Shown: piece by piece, positions 44,552 to 52,557 of the stretch
Numbering within the stretch: position 1 is the stretch's first letter
Layout of the letters: every line of letters starts with the position of its first letter
Assembly: GCF_001886265.1 (NCBI RefSeq)
Contig: NZ_JXLE01000008.1
Location: 62,001 to 126,000, forward strand
Source of the DNA: Enterococcus thailandicus
GTDB lineage: Bacteria > Bacillota > Bacilli > Lactobacillales > Enterococcaceae
Length of the DNA: 64,000 nt
Direction of reading: 5' to 3'
Translations under genes and position numbers: made by a program
The notes under the pieces: model-generated
Database searches by the model: none
The model's input: only the letters and a program-made list of their open reading frames with translations
What the model was told of the DNA's origin: nothing

Positions 44552-44594
44552 AATTTTGACATTGTTCATTCTGAACGCGTTACTAGTGGTGTGA
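44535..44594 (+). CDS. Micro-ORF 1: 19-aa hydrophobic peptide overlapping the sigma gene end
   Basis: ATG at 44535, TGA at 44592. The product is MKKSTKILTLFILNALLVV: a basic start followed by a hydrophobic run, like a signal peptide or peptide pheromone. GGTGG lies just upstream inside the sigma gene. It overlaps the sigma gene by 17 bases, and its stop overlaps the next start as GTGA. The chain of coupled overlaps suggests it is translated; alternatively the two micro-ORFs are halves of one frameshifted small gene. Confidence 0.4.
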   Translation: MKKSTKILTLFILNALLVV

Positions 44595-44665
44595 GTAAAC
44601 GAATGATGAATGAACCGGTGCATACGTTGTTCAAACTACTTACGAATCAAGAAGGGAGAAACTGA
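44591..44665 (+). CDS. Micro-ORF 2: 24-aa peptide between the sigma gene and DUF1659
   Basis: GTG at 44591 overlaps the micro-ORF 1 stop in GTGA, and its TGA stop shares one base with the ATG of the DUF1659 gene (TGATG). The peptide is polar (MSKRMMNEPVHTLFKLL, then TNQEGRN). No family is known to me. Translation is inferred only from the overlap pattern. Confidence 0.35.
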   Translation: MSKRMMNEPVHTLFKLLTNQEGRN

Positions 44666-44877
44666 TGGAGAAAAAATTAGAAAGTACCAAATTAACAATT
44701 TATTTTACAAATTTGGAAACAGAGGAAGAATATCGTCAAACGATTGGGTCGATCATTCCTAATCCAGAAGATGAAAAGGTGTTGGCTTTAGGAGATATTT
44801 TTCAATTATTGACGCCAAAAGAAGTAAAATTCGCTTCTGTGTTGAAAACGGAAGCAACGAGTTATCGAAAGAGTTAA
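44665..44877 (+). CDS. DUF1659-like small protein
   Basis: A 70-aa protein (starts MEKKLESTKLTIYF, contains PNPEDEKVLALGDIFQLLTPKEV) resembling the DUF1659 family of small Firmicutes proteins, which is regularly paired with DUF2922, as here. Function is unknown. ATG 44665 follows GAAGGGAG. It begins one base before the micro-ORF 2 stop ends, and is 13 bases ahead of the DUF2922 gene. Presence in one operon with a SigX-like sigma factor is notable. Confidence 0.7.
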   Translation: MEKKLESTKLTIYFTNLETEEEYRQTIGSIIPNPEDEKVLALGDIFQLLTPKEVKFASVLKTEATSYRKS

Positions 44878-44890
44878 GGGAGAAGAGAAA

Positions 44891-45103
44891 ATGAAAAAAC
44901 TACAGTTGATCTTTTCAGATAGTGAAGGGAAAAATCAAAGAATCAACCCCGTAATTGCGTCCCATTCATTGACAGCGGAGGAGGTTCAGGAAATGATGCG
45001 TCGCTTAAGTGAATTGAATCTTTCAGTCAAGGAAGGTGTGACGCTTTATGCGTATCCATTAGGTGCGAAGTATATTGAAACAACTGAAACGGTCTTGTTT
45101 TAA
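44891..45103 (+). CDS. DUF2922-like small protein
   Basis: A 70-aa protein (MKKLQLIFSDSEGKNQRI, LTAEEVQEMMRRLSELNL, GVTLYAYPLGAKYIETTET) matching the DUF2922 pattern: an N-terminal strand with Phe, a helix with EVxxxM, and a C-terminal A.Y..T.T. segment. It partners the DUF1659 gene just upstream. Function unknown. ATG 44891 follows AAGGGAG. A perfect hairpin terminator closes the operon 17 bases later. Confidence 0.72.
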   Translation: MKKLQLIFSDSEGKNQRINPVIASHSLTAEEVQEMMRRLSELNLSVKEGVTLYAYPLGAKYIETTETVLF

Positions 45104-45120
45104 CCAAAAATAAAAAGGAA

Positions 45121-45164
45121 AAGAGAGAAGAAAGAATTGTTGCCAATTCTTTCTTCTCTCTTTA
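45121..45164. terminator. Terminator of the sigma-DUF1659-DUF2922 operon
   Basis: AAGAGAGAAGAAAGAATT (45121-45138) pairs perfectly with AATTCTTTCTTCTCTCTT (45145-45162) around a six-base loop. Confidence 0.85.
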
Positions 45165-45583
45165 TACACGTTGATGAAAGAGTCTTCCCCAAAACTCTTT
45201 ACACCATGATTATAATACATTTGTTATCAATTATGCAACGAAGTTTACCTTTTGTAATAAAAAAGTTTACAGATCAAGGTTTTACAGATAATGCATGTTA
45301 TTTTTTCTGGTTATTAAAAAGAAATGTTAAGATTATTCGTTTGTTTTTAATGAAACAGTATGATAAATCCGTGGGAATTTTGGTTTAAATTTGCTTGGTG
45401 ACGAAAAAAATTCTAATGAATTGGTTGCTTAATACAATGAAGTCAATGGTTTGTGTTGTATTATTCACTTATTATTTTCTAATAAATTATTCATGTGAGT
45501 GAAGAAGTTTTCCTGTATAATCTTTTTGATTATCCATTTTTTATTCATCACAATATCATTGTGAACAGAAAGGAAGAAACTAC
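45165..45583. other. AT-rich gene-free region with a palindrome next to the transporter gene
   Basis: No convincing gene. An 83-codon frame that begins inside the preceding terminator is not supported. The right end holds the palindrome CACAATATCATTGTG (45549-45563), just before the ribosome binding site of the YfcC-type gene. Confidence 0.45.
45549..45563. promoter_or_regulatory. Palindromic operator candidate before the YfcC-IadA operon
   Basis: CACAAT-ATC-ATTGTG is a perfect 6+6 palindrome ending a few bases before the AAAGGAAG ribosome binding site. A repressor site or small RNA hairpin is possible; the regulator is unknown. Confidence 0.4.
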
Positions 45584-47323
45584 TTGAAGAAAAATCCTTC
45601 TTCGGAAAAAAACAAGCGAGACCTCACCAAGTTAACGACACCACATACGTATGTCATTATTTTTGGTGTAGTAATCTTTGCTTGGATCTTAACGTTTTTG
45701 GTACCAGCTGGTCGATTTAGCACACAGGAGATCGAATACCAAGACGCAAACGGAGAAACAAGTACACGAACAGTACTTCGTCAAGACTCTTTCCGTTATG
45801 CTTATGCACTTGATAAAGGGTATGTCTTCGATCAATTAGAAAAATTACAAGATAATCCAGCGGAACGTGAGAAATTGGATGTTCCAGAAGCCGGATTAGA
45901 AGATGTACTTGCTGCTGGCGAAAAACAGTTAACACAAGAAAAATTAGATGAGATTGCTTTAACAGATGAAGTACTTTATGACGAGTACGGAGATAATATT
46001 TATGACACGTCGAAAAAACTACACAAAACAGCAAGAGTTTGGGGAACGGACGATTTTGGTGGATTTGGCTTCCTGAATTTTGTGTTTGAAGGGTTAGTTT
46101 CCGGTGATAAATATGGTTCTGCAGTCGGAATTGCGGCACTGATCTTGGTTGTTGGTGGTGCTTTTGGGATTATCATGCGAACGGGTGCAATCGATGCAGG
46201 AATTTATGCCATTATTAGTAAAACAAAAGGACTTGAACGTTTAGCCTTACCGCTATTATTCTTTGCTTTTTCTTTTGGGGGCGCGACGTTTGGAATGGCA
46301 GAAGAAGTTATTCCGTTTTCAATGGTCATGGTACCGTTCGTCATTGCGCTGGGGTATGACTCGATTGTCGCAGTGACGGTCACCTACGTTGCTTCGCAGA
46401 TTGGGAATGCAACATCTTGGATGAGTCCATTTAGTGTTGCAGTTGCGCAAGGGATTGCTGGGATTCCAGTATTGTCTGGGGCAACTTTCCGTTTGATTAT
46501 GTGGGTGATCGTAACGGGGTTATCAGCTGTTTACTTAATGATTTATGCGGAACGAATTCGTAAAAATCCAGCTAGTTCTGTGACCTATAAATCAGATGCT
46601 TACTTCCGTGATCATCTTGAAAAAACAACAGACGAGAAAAAAGCTTTCACACTTGGTCATAAATTGATCTTAGCTGAAATGTTGATCGTTTTAGTTTGGA
46701 TCATTTGGGGAGTAACACAAAAAGGATATTATATCCCAGAAATTGCTTCACAATTCTTTGTCATGGGATTAGCTGCAGGGATCATTGCAGTAATCTTTAA
46801 TCTGAATGATATGAAGATTAATGATGTTGCTTCTTCTTTCCAATCAGGTGCAGCTGATTTAGCTGGAACAGCGATTGTTGTTGGTATGGCAAAAGGAATT
46901 TTACTCGTATTGGGTGGTTCAGATGCTTCGGTTCCTTCCGCATTGAATACGATACTGCACAGTATTGGAACAGTCTTAACTGGTGTACCTGCTGTGATTG
47001 GTGCATGGGCAATGTACCTGTTCCAAAGCTTGTTCAATTTAGTGGTCACATCAAACTCTGGTCAAGCAGCATTAACAATGCCAATCATGGCACCACTTGC
47101 TGATTTGGTTGGTGTTTCAAGACAAGTTGCTGTCTTAGCTTACCAGCTTGGTTCTGGATTTATGGATGCCTTCACGCCAGTTTCGGCTAGTTTGATTGGT
47201 GTGCTAGGTGTTGCTCGAATCGAGTGGGCCAAATGGGCGAAGTTCCAAATCAAAATGCAAGGCTTCTTATTTATTTTGGGAACAATTTTTATTATGATTG
47301 CGATTGCAATTGGGTTACAATAA
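45584..47323 (+). CDS. YfcC-family transporter (amino acid or dicarboxylate type)
   Basis: A 579-aa membrane protein of the YfcC/C4-dicarboxylate anaerobic carrier family with about 12 helices. It begins with TTPHTYVIIFGVVIFAWILTFLVPAGRF, has a large polar insert of about 110 residues after the first helix, then GGAFGIIMRTGAIDAGI, FSFGGATFGMAEEVIPF, GYDSIVAVTVTYVASQIGNATSWMSPFSV and TSNSGQAALTMPIMAPLADLVGVSRQ. It probably imports peptide-derived amino acids or dicarboxylates. The start is TTG 45584 after AAAGGAAG. The isoaspartyl dipeptidase gene follows at 77 bases, suggesting a linked catabolic role. Confidence 0.85.
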   Translation: MKKNPSSEKNKRDLTKLTTPHTYVIIFGVVIFAWILTFLVPAGRFSTQEIEYQDANGETSTRTVLRQDSFRYAYALDKGYVFDQLEKLQDNPAEREKLDVPEAGLEDVLAAGEKQLTQEKLDEIALTDEVLYDEYGDNIYDTSKKLHKTARVWGTDDFGGFGFLNFVFEGLVSGDKYGSAVGIAALILVVGGAFGIIMRTGAIDAGIYAIISKTKGLERLALPLLFFAFSFGGATFGMAEEVIPFSMVMVPFVIALGYDSIVAVTVTYVASQIGNATSWMSPFSVAVAQGIAGIPVLSGATFRLIMWVIVTGLSAVYLMIYAERIRKNPASSVTYKSDAYFRDHLEKTTDEKKAFTLGHKLILAEMLIVLVWIIWGVTQKGYYIPEIASQFFVMGLAAGIIAVIFNLNDMKINDVASSFQSGAADLAGTAIVVGMAKGILLVLGGSDASVPSALNTILHSIGTVLTGVPAVIGAWAMYLFQSLFNLVVTSNSGQAALTMPIMAPLADLVGVSRQVAVLAYQLGSGFMDAFTPVSASLIGVLGVARIEWAKWAKFQIKMQGFLFILGTIFIMIAIAIGLQ

Positions 47324-47334
47324 AAAATAAAGTG

Positions 47335-47381
47335 AAGGGATGGACAGGTCAGCTAGCTGAGCTTCGTTCATCCTTTTTTTA
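47335..47381 (+). terminator. Terminator or attenuator between the transporter and iadA
   Basis: AGGGATGGAC pairs imperfectly with GTTCATCCTT, with a CAGCTAGCTG palindrome inside, followed by seven T. It sits inside a likely operon, so it could lower iadA expression rather than end the transcript fully. Confidence 0.65.
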
Positions 47382-47400
47382 AAAGAAATGGAGGAAAATC

Positions 47401-48585
47401 ATGAAAATTATTCGACAGGCACAAGTTTATGCACCAGATTATTTAGGCGTAATGGATGTTTTACTTTCAGGAAATGAAATCATTGCCATGGAAGAACAAT
47501 TGACTGGTGATTTTGCAGAAGTTGAGCTAGAAGAAATTGATGGTCAAGGGAAAATCTTGACTCCAGGTTTTATTGATGGTCACTTTCATATTTTAGGTGG
47601 TGGCGGTGAAGGTGGTTTTCAAAATCGGACGCCGGAAGTAACTCTTAGTCAGTTAACTAGTGCTGGCGTGACGACAGTCGTTGGATGTTTGGGAACTGAT
47701 GGTCAAGGACGTGATATGACTGCGTTGATTAGTAAAGCACGAGGACTGGAAGCAGAGGGAATCACGACATATGTTTATGAAGGTTCGTATCGTTTGCCAG
47801 TCAAAACGATAACAGATTCATTGATCAAAGATTTTCTAGTAGTTGATAAAGTAATTGGAATTGGAGAAATTGCGGTTTCTGATCACCGTTCTTCCCAACC
47901 AACATTTGAAGAATTTTCTCGAGCAGTTGCAGATGCACGCGTTGGCGGTATGTTGTCTGGCAAAGCAGGAATTACCAACGTCCACTTAGGTGGTGGTTCA
48001 AGAAAACTGGAATTGTTGACACGTGTTGTGGAAGAAACTGAAATTCCAATTACACAATTTTGGCCAACGCATGCGAATCGAACAGCAGATTTATTTGAAG
48101 CTTGTTTAGCGTTTGCTAAGCAAGGGGGAACGATTGATTTTACCGCAAGTGAAGATCCTGATTTTTGGGAAAAAACCGATGGCGAAATTCGGTTTAGTCA
48201 AGCTTTAAAGCGAGTGATTGAAGAAGGTGTTTCTCTAGATAACTTTACGATGACTTCGGATGGTCAAGGAAGCTTACCTTACTTTGATGAAAATAATCAT
48301 TTCTTAGGAATGGGTATTGGAAGTGCCCGCGCATTATTGGTTGGAATCAAAGAAGCAGTCGAGAAAGAGAATATTCCGTTGGAAATCGCACTAAGAGCAA
48401 TCACTTCTAATCCGGCACGTGTGCTGAAGCTAGCTAAAAAAGGACAAATCAAAGTCGGAAATGATGCTGATTTATGTTTACTTGATGCAGACACACTGGC
48501 AATTGATACAGTGATCGCCAAGGGAAAAGTAATGGTCCAAGAAAAAGAAGTCAAGGTGTGGGGAACATTTGAACAACTTCGTTAA
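47401..48585 (+). CDS. iadA: Isoaspartyl (beta-aspartyl) dipeptidase
   Basis: A 394-aa amidohydrolase that splits dipeptides with an N-terminal beta-aspartyl bond, arising from damaged proteins. The binuclear metal site begins with the HFH pair in PGFIDGHFHILGGGGEGG. Further family segments are VTTVVGCLGTDG, GIGEIAVSDHRSSQPT, NVHLGGGSRKL with a metal His, FWPTHANR, and MTSDGQGSLP with the catalytic Asp. ATG 47401 follows GGAGG. Pairing with the upstream YfcC transporter suggests uptake or efflux of substrate or product. Confidence 0.93.
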   Translation: MKIIRQAQVYAPDYLGVMDVLLSGNEIIAMEEQLTGDFAEVELEEIDGQGKILTPGFIDGHFHILGGGGEGGFQNRTPEVTLSQLTSAGVTTVVGCLGTDGQGRDMTALISKARGLEAEGITTYVYEGSYRLPVKTITDSLIKDFLVVDKVIGIGEIAVSDHRSSQPTFEEFSRAVADARVGGMLSGKAGITNVHLGGGSRKLELLTRVVEETEIPITQFWPTHANRTADLFEACLAFAKQGGTIDFTASEDPDFWEKTDGEIRFSQALKRVIEEGVSLDNFTMTSDGQGSLPYFDENNHFLGMGIGSARALLVGIKEAVEKENIPLEIALRAITSNPARVLKLAKKGQIKVGNDADLCLLDADTLAIDTVIAKGKVMVQEKEVKVWGTFEQLR

Positions 48586-48689
48586 TGAAAAAATAATGGA
48601 CTGAGGTGTTCTATTTGTCTGAATAATTGGTTGATGTTACTCTATAAATAGAACAAACATTAATCATTATTTATCAAGGAGGAAGCATC

Positions 48690-48908
48690 ATGGCAGATTT
48701 AAAAGGACGTTCAGAAGACTTGAAGGACAAAGTAGTCGGTGAAGGTAAAGAAGCTTATGGTAAAGCAACTGGTGATAAATCAAAAGAGGTTGAAGGTAAA
48801 GCACAATCTTTAGGTGCAGATATCAAAGAAAAAGTTCGTGACCTTGGTGACGATATCAAAGAAGGCTTTGAAGATGTCAAAGATAAGCTTTCAAAAAAAG
48901 ATAAATAG
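48690..48908 (+). CDS. CsbD family stress protein
   Basis: A 72-aa highly charged small protein of the CsbD type, with [20 protein letters not shown] and [16 protein letters not shown] and then a second amphipathic stretch ([20 protein letters not shown]). CsbD-like proteins are general-stress proteins of unknown mechanism. ATG 48690 follows AAGGAGG. It stands alone with its own terminator. Confidence 0.88.
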   Translation: MADLKGRSEDLKDKVVGEGKEAYGKATGDKSKEVEGKAQSLGADIKEKVRDLGDDIKEGFEDVKDKLSKKDK

Positions 48909-48940
48909 GTCATTACTTTTGATACCTTAGACTAAAAAAT

Positions 48941-48990
48941 AAAGGATGGAGCAAAACGTCATTGCGTTTTGTTCCATCCTTTTGTTTTTA
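48941..48990. terminator. Bidirectional terminator between the CsbD and DUF1002 genes
   Basis: AAAGGATGGAGCAAAACG (48941-48958) pairs with CGTTTTGTTCCATCCTTT (48965-48982), with T-rich flanks on both strands. Confidence 0.92.
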
Positions 48991-49977
48991 TTATTCAAAC
49001 ATGCTTGTAATTGAGTCCCACAGGCCACTGAAAAAGTTTTTGATTTGTGCCCAGAGTCCTTTAGATTTCTCTTCAATTTGTTTTTTAGTTTCAGTTAAGT
49101 CTAGTTCATTCACGAAGTCTTCAAAAATATTTTTGTCTTTCATATCGCTCATGAGTGAAGTTAATTCACTGACTTGATCTGTCGTCAGAATGTCTGCAAG
49201 TCCGTGATCCTTTAAAGCTGTTTCGACAGTTTGCTGAATTTCCTCTTTGGTTAGTTGCTGGCCGTCTTTGGTTTTAGTTGCTAATTCTGCTTTGGCTTGT
49301 TCTTGTGCTGCATTCAAGGCCTCATCAGAGTAGCCTTCTTTGTCCTTGTTTTCTTCGGTGATTGAAGAAAGAACATTCATCTCATCTTGCGCAACTTCTA
49401 CGCGGTCTTTGTTGATGATTCCGCCAGACTCTTCGACGATTTTGTAGACACCGGCTAGTGCACCAGAACCGTCGATTGGAACAGCAGAGGCAATCGTTAG
49501 CTGAGCATCCGTGATTCCAGCTGTCAAAGCAGCATTTTGATATTGTGCTGCGGTAATTTTGGTAATATTTTCGGGTGTGGCAATGTCAACGTTGATTCCT
49601 TTTCCATCTGCCAAGGTTTGCATACGAACCGAACTGTAGACTGCCCATTCTTGATTAAAGCCACCATCAGGAATATAGTTCATTAGATCAGTTCCGTTGG
49701 TTGTGTAAATTGGTGTTTCACCTTTGATTCCTAATTTATTCAAGGTATAGTCTTGTTGCTCTTTTGTTAATGCGTTGCCAAGTGCAACAGCATTGATTTG
49801 AATTTTTTCTGATTGGCTGCTAGATTGACTCGTTTCTTGATTTGTTGTTGAAGTAGTCGCAACGGTTTCACTTGTTGTTGTGTCTTGAGCAAAAGCTAAC
49901 GGTGTACTTAAAAGGACCTGACCTGTGATTAAAGTTGTGGCAAGCAGTGTCCATGTTTTTGGTTTAGTTTTTTTCAT
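48991..49977 (-). CDS. Secreted DUF1002 domain protein
   Basis: A 328-aa exported protein. The signal peptide is MKKTKPKTWTLLATTLITGQ... with likely cleavage after AFAQ. A short Thr/Ser/Gln-rich linker precedes a DUF1002-type domain (about 60-260) with VALGNALTKEQQDYTLNKLGI, YIPDGG, EWAVYSSVRM, ITAAQYQNAALTAGITDAQLTIASAVPIDGSGALAGVYK. The acidic helical C-terminal part ends IKNFFSGLWDSITSMFE. No wall anchor is present. Function is unknown for the family. ATG 49977 follows GGAGG; the longer frame is not needed. Confidence 0.85.
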   Translation of the reverse strand: MKKTKPKTWTLLATTLITGQVLLSTPLAFAQDTTTSETVATTSTTNQETSQSSSQSEKIQINAVALGNALTKEQQDYTLNKLGIKGETPIYTTNGTDLMNYIPDGGFNQEWAVYSSVRMQTLADGKGINVDIATPENITKITAAQYQNAALTAGITDAQLTIASAVPIDGSGALAGVYKIVEESGGIINKDRVEVAQDEMNVLSSITEENKDKEGYSDEALNAAQEQAKAELATKTKDGQQLTKEEIQQTVETALKDHGLADILTTDQVSELTSLMSDMKDKNIFEDFVNELDLTETKKQIEEKSKGLWAQIKNFFSGLWDSITSMFE

Positions 49978-50093
49978 GTTGACCTCCAAAAGTTGTTAAA
50001 AATGAATTGAATAAGTAATTCAATGATTTCACTTAGTTTACTACAAGGTGCTTGAGAAAACTTGGGACTAGAGGCGGATTTAGGGAAATTTAA

Positions 50094-50210
50094 AAAAGGT
50101 TGTGGCTCAAAACGCTTAGCTCCGACAAGATAGCACGTAAGCACTCAAAATAGATTTTCATATTTTGCAGTGCTTGCAAGCTATATCAAGGAGTTGTTTT
50201 GGGAACACCG
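50094..50210 (+). repeat. Dispersed palindromic repeat, copy B1
   Basis: AAAAAAGGTTGTGGCTCAAA, CGCTTAGCTCCGACAAGATAGC, then AAGCACTCAAAATAG and its complement TATTTTGCAGTGCTT around an eight-base loop, GCAAGCTATAT, and GTTGTTTTGGGAACACCGTG. It is the best-preserved palindrome of the family and is followed at once by a truncated second unit. Confidence 0.88.
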
Positions 50211-50213
50211 TGA

Positions 50214-50297
50214 GTAGAGGTTGTGGCGCAAAGCGATTAGCTTCAAGCAATAAGAAAGCTTTTCAAAAATAGCTTTTCATATTTTGGGAACATCGTC
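50214..50297 (+). repeat. Dispersed palindromic repeat, copy B2 (truncated)
   Basis: AGGTTGTGGCGCAAAGCG, TTAGCTTCAAG, CAAAAATAGCTTTTCATATTTTG then directly GGGAACATCG. The right half of the unit between the central palindrome and the end is missing. Confidence 0.75.
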
Positions 50298-50302
50298 TAT
50301 TC

Positions 50303-50341
50303 AAAAAAAGGCTGCGACAATACGTTTGTCACAGCTTTTTT
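50303..50341. terminator. Terminator of the MacB-type ABC operon (bidirectional)
   Basis: AAAAAAAGGCTGCGACAA pairs, with one mismatch, with TTTGTCACAGCTTTTTT. It follows the ATPase gene on the minus strand and abuts repeat B2. Confidence 0.85.
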
Positions 50342-50348
50342 GGTTTCA

Positions 50349-51026
50349 TTATTCGTGATCAAAAGAGAGCATTTTACGAGTGAATTCTTTGTTTTTTAAC
50401 TCATAAACTTCATCACATTTTTTGGCGACTTCTAATTCATGAGTAACAAGGATGATGCAACGATTTTGTTCATGTGCGATTTCTTGGAACAACTGAACGA
50501 TTTCTTGAGACGTTGTTTCATCCAGATTTCCAGTGGGTTCATCAGCGACAATCAACTGATGATCACAACAGATTGCGCGAACGATAGCTACTCGCTGCTG
50601 TTGTCCACCGGAGAGTAATGTTACTTTTTTTTGAGCCATTTGTTCATCAATGCCAACTCGTGCTAAGTGTTCAAGTGCGATTTGGCGCCGATTTTTTTGT
50701 TTTGTTTGAGAAATTTCCATGGCTGCCACAACGTTATCGACTGCAGAAAGGTAAGGAAGCAAGTTGTACGCTTGGAAAATAATCGAAACGTCATTTTTAC
50801 GATAATTTCGCAGACCAATTTTTGCTAAGGGCCGATCTTCATAATACACTGTGCCTTCTTTAGGATTGTCTAAACCAGAAATCAATGAAAGAAACGTTGT
50901 TTTTCCGGAACCACTCGCCCCTAAAATTGCATACATTTTGCCTGTTTCAAAAGTTAAAGCCACAGCTTGATAAAGTGCATCTGCTGGATTTTGATACCAA
51001 AATCCTAAGTTTTCTGTTCGTAACAT
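50349..51026 (-). CDS. MacB/LolD-type ABC transporter ATPase
   Basis: A 225-aa ATPase of the MacB/LolD/FtsE class. Walker A is LGASGSGKTT, the Q-loop is SIIFQAYNLLPYL, the signature LLSGGQQQRVAIVRA is intact, Walker B is LIVADEPTGNLD and the switch is LVTHE. It energises the adjacent FtsX/MacB-like permease, from which it is separated by 13 bases. Such pairs export peptides or sense antimicrobial peptides. ATG 51026 follows GGAGG. Confidence 0.92.
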   Translation of the reverse strand: MLRTENLGFWYQNPADALYQAVALTFETGKMYAILGASGSGKTTFLSLISGLDNPKEGTVYYEDRPLAKIGLRNYRKNDVSIIFQAYNLLPYLSAVDNVVAAMEISQTKQKNRRQIALEHLARVGIDEQMAQKKVTLLSGGQQQRVAIVRAICCDHQLIVADEPTGNLDETTSQEIVQLFQEIAHEQNRCIILVTHELEVAKKCDEVYELKNKEFTRKMLSFDHE

Positions 51027-51039
51027 GTGTGTACCTCCT

Positions 51040-52557
51040 TTAATTCAATAAAATTTTTCGTGGATTCAAACGCAAGATTCCGATCGAAGCTAAGCAAACG
51101 GAAAGTAAGCTGATTCCTAAAGCAACTAAGGCAAGGAAACCGATTTGCGTTGGCGTTACATTGATAGAAAGTTCGCTGACTTCATCGGAAACAGCGAATG
51201 GATTACTGTTGCTACCAGGTGCACCCATTTGCCCACCGCGTCCACCAGGATTTTCGCCGTCTGGTCGCTGAGATTTTGCATCATTGGTTTGTGTGTTTTG
51301 ATCAGAGTTTGTTTGTTGCTCTAGCAGTTGTTGCCCAACCACATTGGCAACTACGTTTCCGCTAACTGCTGCCACACCTAGGGCTAAAATCATACATAAA
51401 GCTACTTCAGTGAATAATTGTAAAATGATTTTGATTCGAGATTCGCCTAATGAAAGTAAGACACCAAGTTCATGACGACGTTCACGGATGGTGATCATGA
51501 TGATCAAAGTCAAGATAATAATGCCGGCAACAGCAACTAACAAGACCACATTTTTGGAAAAACTTGCGACATTGTTCAAAGGTTCTAACATTGATTGGTA
51601 AGCCGCATCATTTGATTGCAAGCTGAAAGTATCTGTATCAATTAGTTTTTTTGCTTTTGCTAAAAAATCATCCATGTTTTCTGGGTCGGCTAGCGTATAG
51701 ACAGCAGAATCAATTGTATTGTCTTCGGCTGTGCCATTTAATTCATTGGCTAATGTGTAAGAAGTATACAAAGTATTTGAGGGATTCATCATACTGAATT
51801 GCATGCCCATACTATTACTGCTTGCACTAGATTCATAGATTCCTTTTACGGTCAGTTCATAAGTCGTTTCTTCGTCCTCAGAACTAGTAATCGTAAATGT
51901 ATCACCAACAGCTAAATCATTGGCAGTTGCTAATGTTTGTTCAATCAAAACCTGATTCGTATCTTTATCGCTTTCATCAATTCCTTCACCATCAGTAATC
52001 GTGGCTGTTCCACTTGAAAAAGTACTGTTTTGTGCGGAAGCTAAAACACCAGTGACTTGAAAGTCGGCTTGTGTCATTTGACCACCACCAGGCATGCCGC
52101 CTCCCATTGGCTGATTTGCATCGGTTGATTCTGCAGAACTATCTGTTGAATCAGAACTTGAAATGGCTGTGATCCCATCACTTGCTAATGCAGAAGCGGA
52201 ACTTTCAAAAGAGTAGCTCTTAACATCTGCTAAATCAGCAATTTTTTGCGCATCTTCTAATGAAACAGGTGTTAATGAAAAGCTTCCCGGGTCAATTCTT
52301 TCTTGGGTTGTCCCATCTGAATCTGTTTCGCTAGTTGCTGTTTCAGCTGGTTTTTGGAAACTTGCCTCGCGATTAGCACTTAGTGTGACGGTTGCTCCGA
52401 CTTCTTTTTGTGCTTCGCTAGCGGCTTGTTCTGCTGCACTGCGAATGGTTAGACCCGCGAGAACAAAGACTAGAATAGCTGTAAAAACGGCGAATAAGAG
52501 GAGCGAACGCCCCCATTTCACCTTGGTACTTTTTAGTGCGCGTTTGATAAAATTCAT
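51040..52557 (-). CDS. MacB/FtsX-type ABC transporter permease
   Basis: A 505-aa permease: one N-terminal helix (SLLLFAVFTAILVFVLAGLTI), a ~300-residue extracytoplasmic MacB-PCD-like domain (FQVTGVLAS, NQVLIEQTLATANDLAVGDTF) and three C-terminal helices of the FtsX family (NVVLLVAVAGIIILTLIIMITIRERRHELGVLLSLGES). The outer domain carries low-complexity stretches (Ser/Asp-rich, Met/Gly-rich MGGGMPGGGQM), and a second Gly/Asn-rich loop lies between the last helices. ATG 52557 follows GGAGGG; the TTG at 52566 is too close to it. It works with the ATPase downstream. Confidence 0.9.
   Translation of the reverse strand: MNFIKRALKSTKVKWGRSLLLFAVFTAILVFVLAGLTIRSAAEQAASEAQKEVGATVTLSANREASFQKPAETATSETDSDGTTQERIDPGSFSLTPVSLEDAQKIADLADVKSYSFESSASALASDGITAISSSDSTDSSAESTDANQPMGGGMPGGGQMTQADFQVTGVLASAQNSTFSSGTATITDGEGIDESDKDTNQVLIEQTLATANDLAVGDTFTITSSEDEETTYELTVKGIYESSASSNSMGMQFSMMNPSNTLYTSYTLANELNGTAEDNTIDSAVYTLADPENMDDFLAKAKKLIDTDTFSLQSNDAAYQSMLEPLNNVASFSKNVVLLVAVAGIIILTLIIMITIRERRHELGVLLSLGESRIKIILQLFTEVALCMILALGVAAVSGNVVANVVGQQLLEQQTNSDQNTQTNDAKSQRPDGENPGGRGGQMGAPGSNSNPFAVSDEVSELSINVTPTQIGFLALVALGISLLSVCLASIGILRLNPRKILLN

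Noticed and set aside
45137-45388. 83-codon plus-strand frame with hydrophobic stretches
   Set aside because: It starts inside the perfect terminator hairpin at 45121-45164, has no ribosome binding site and no recognisable family.
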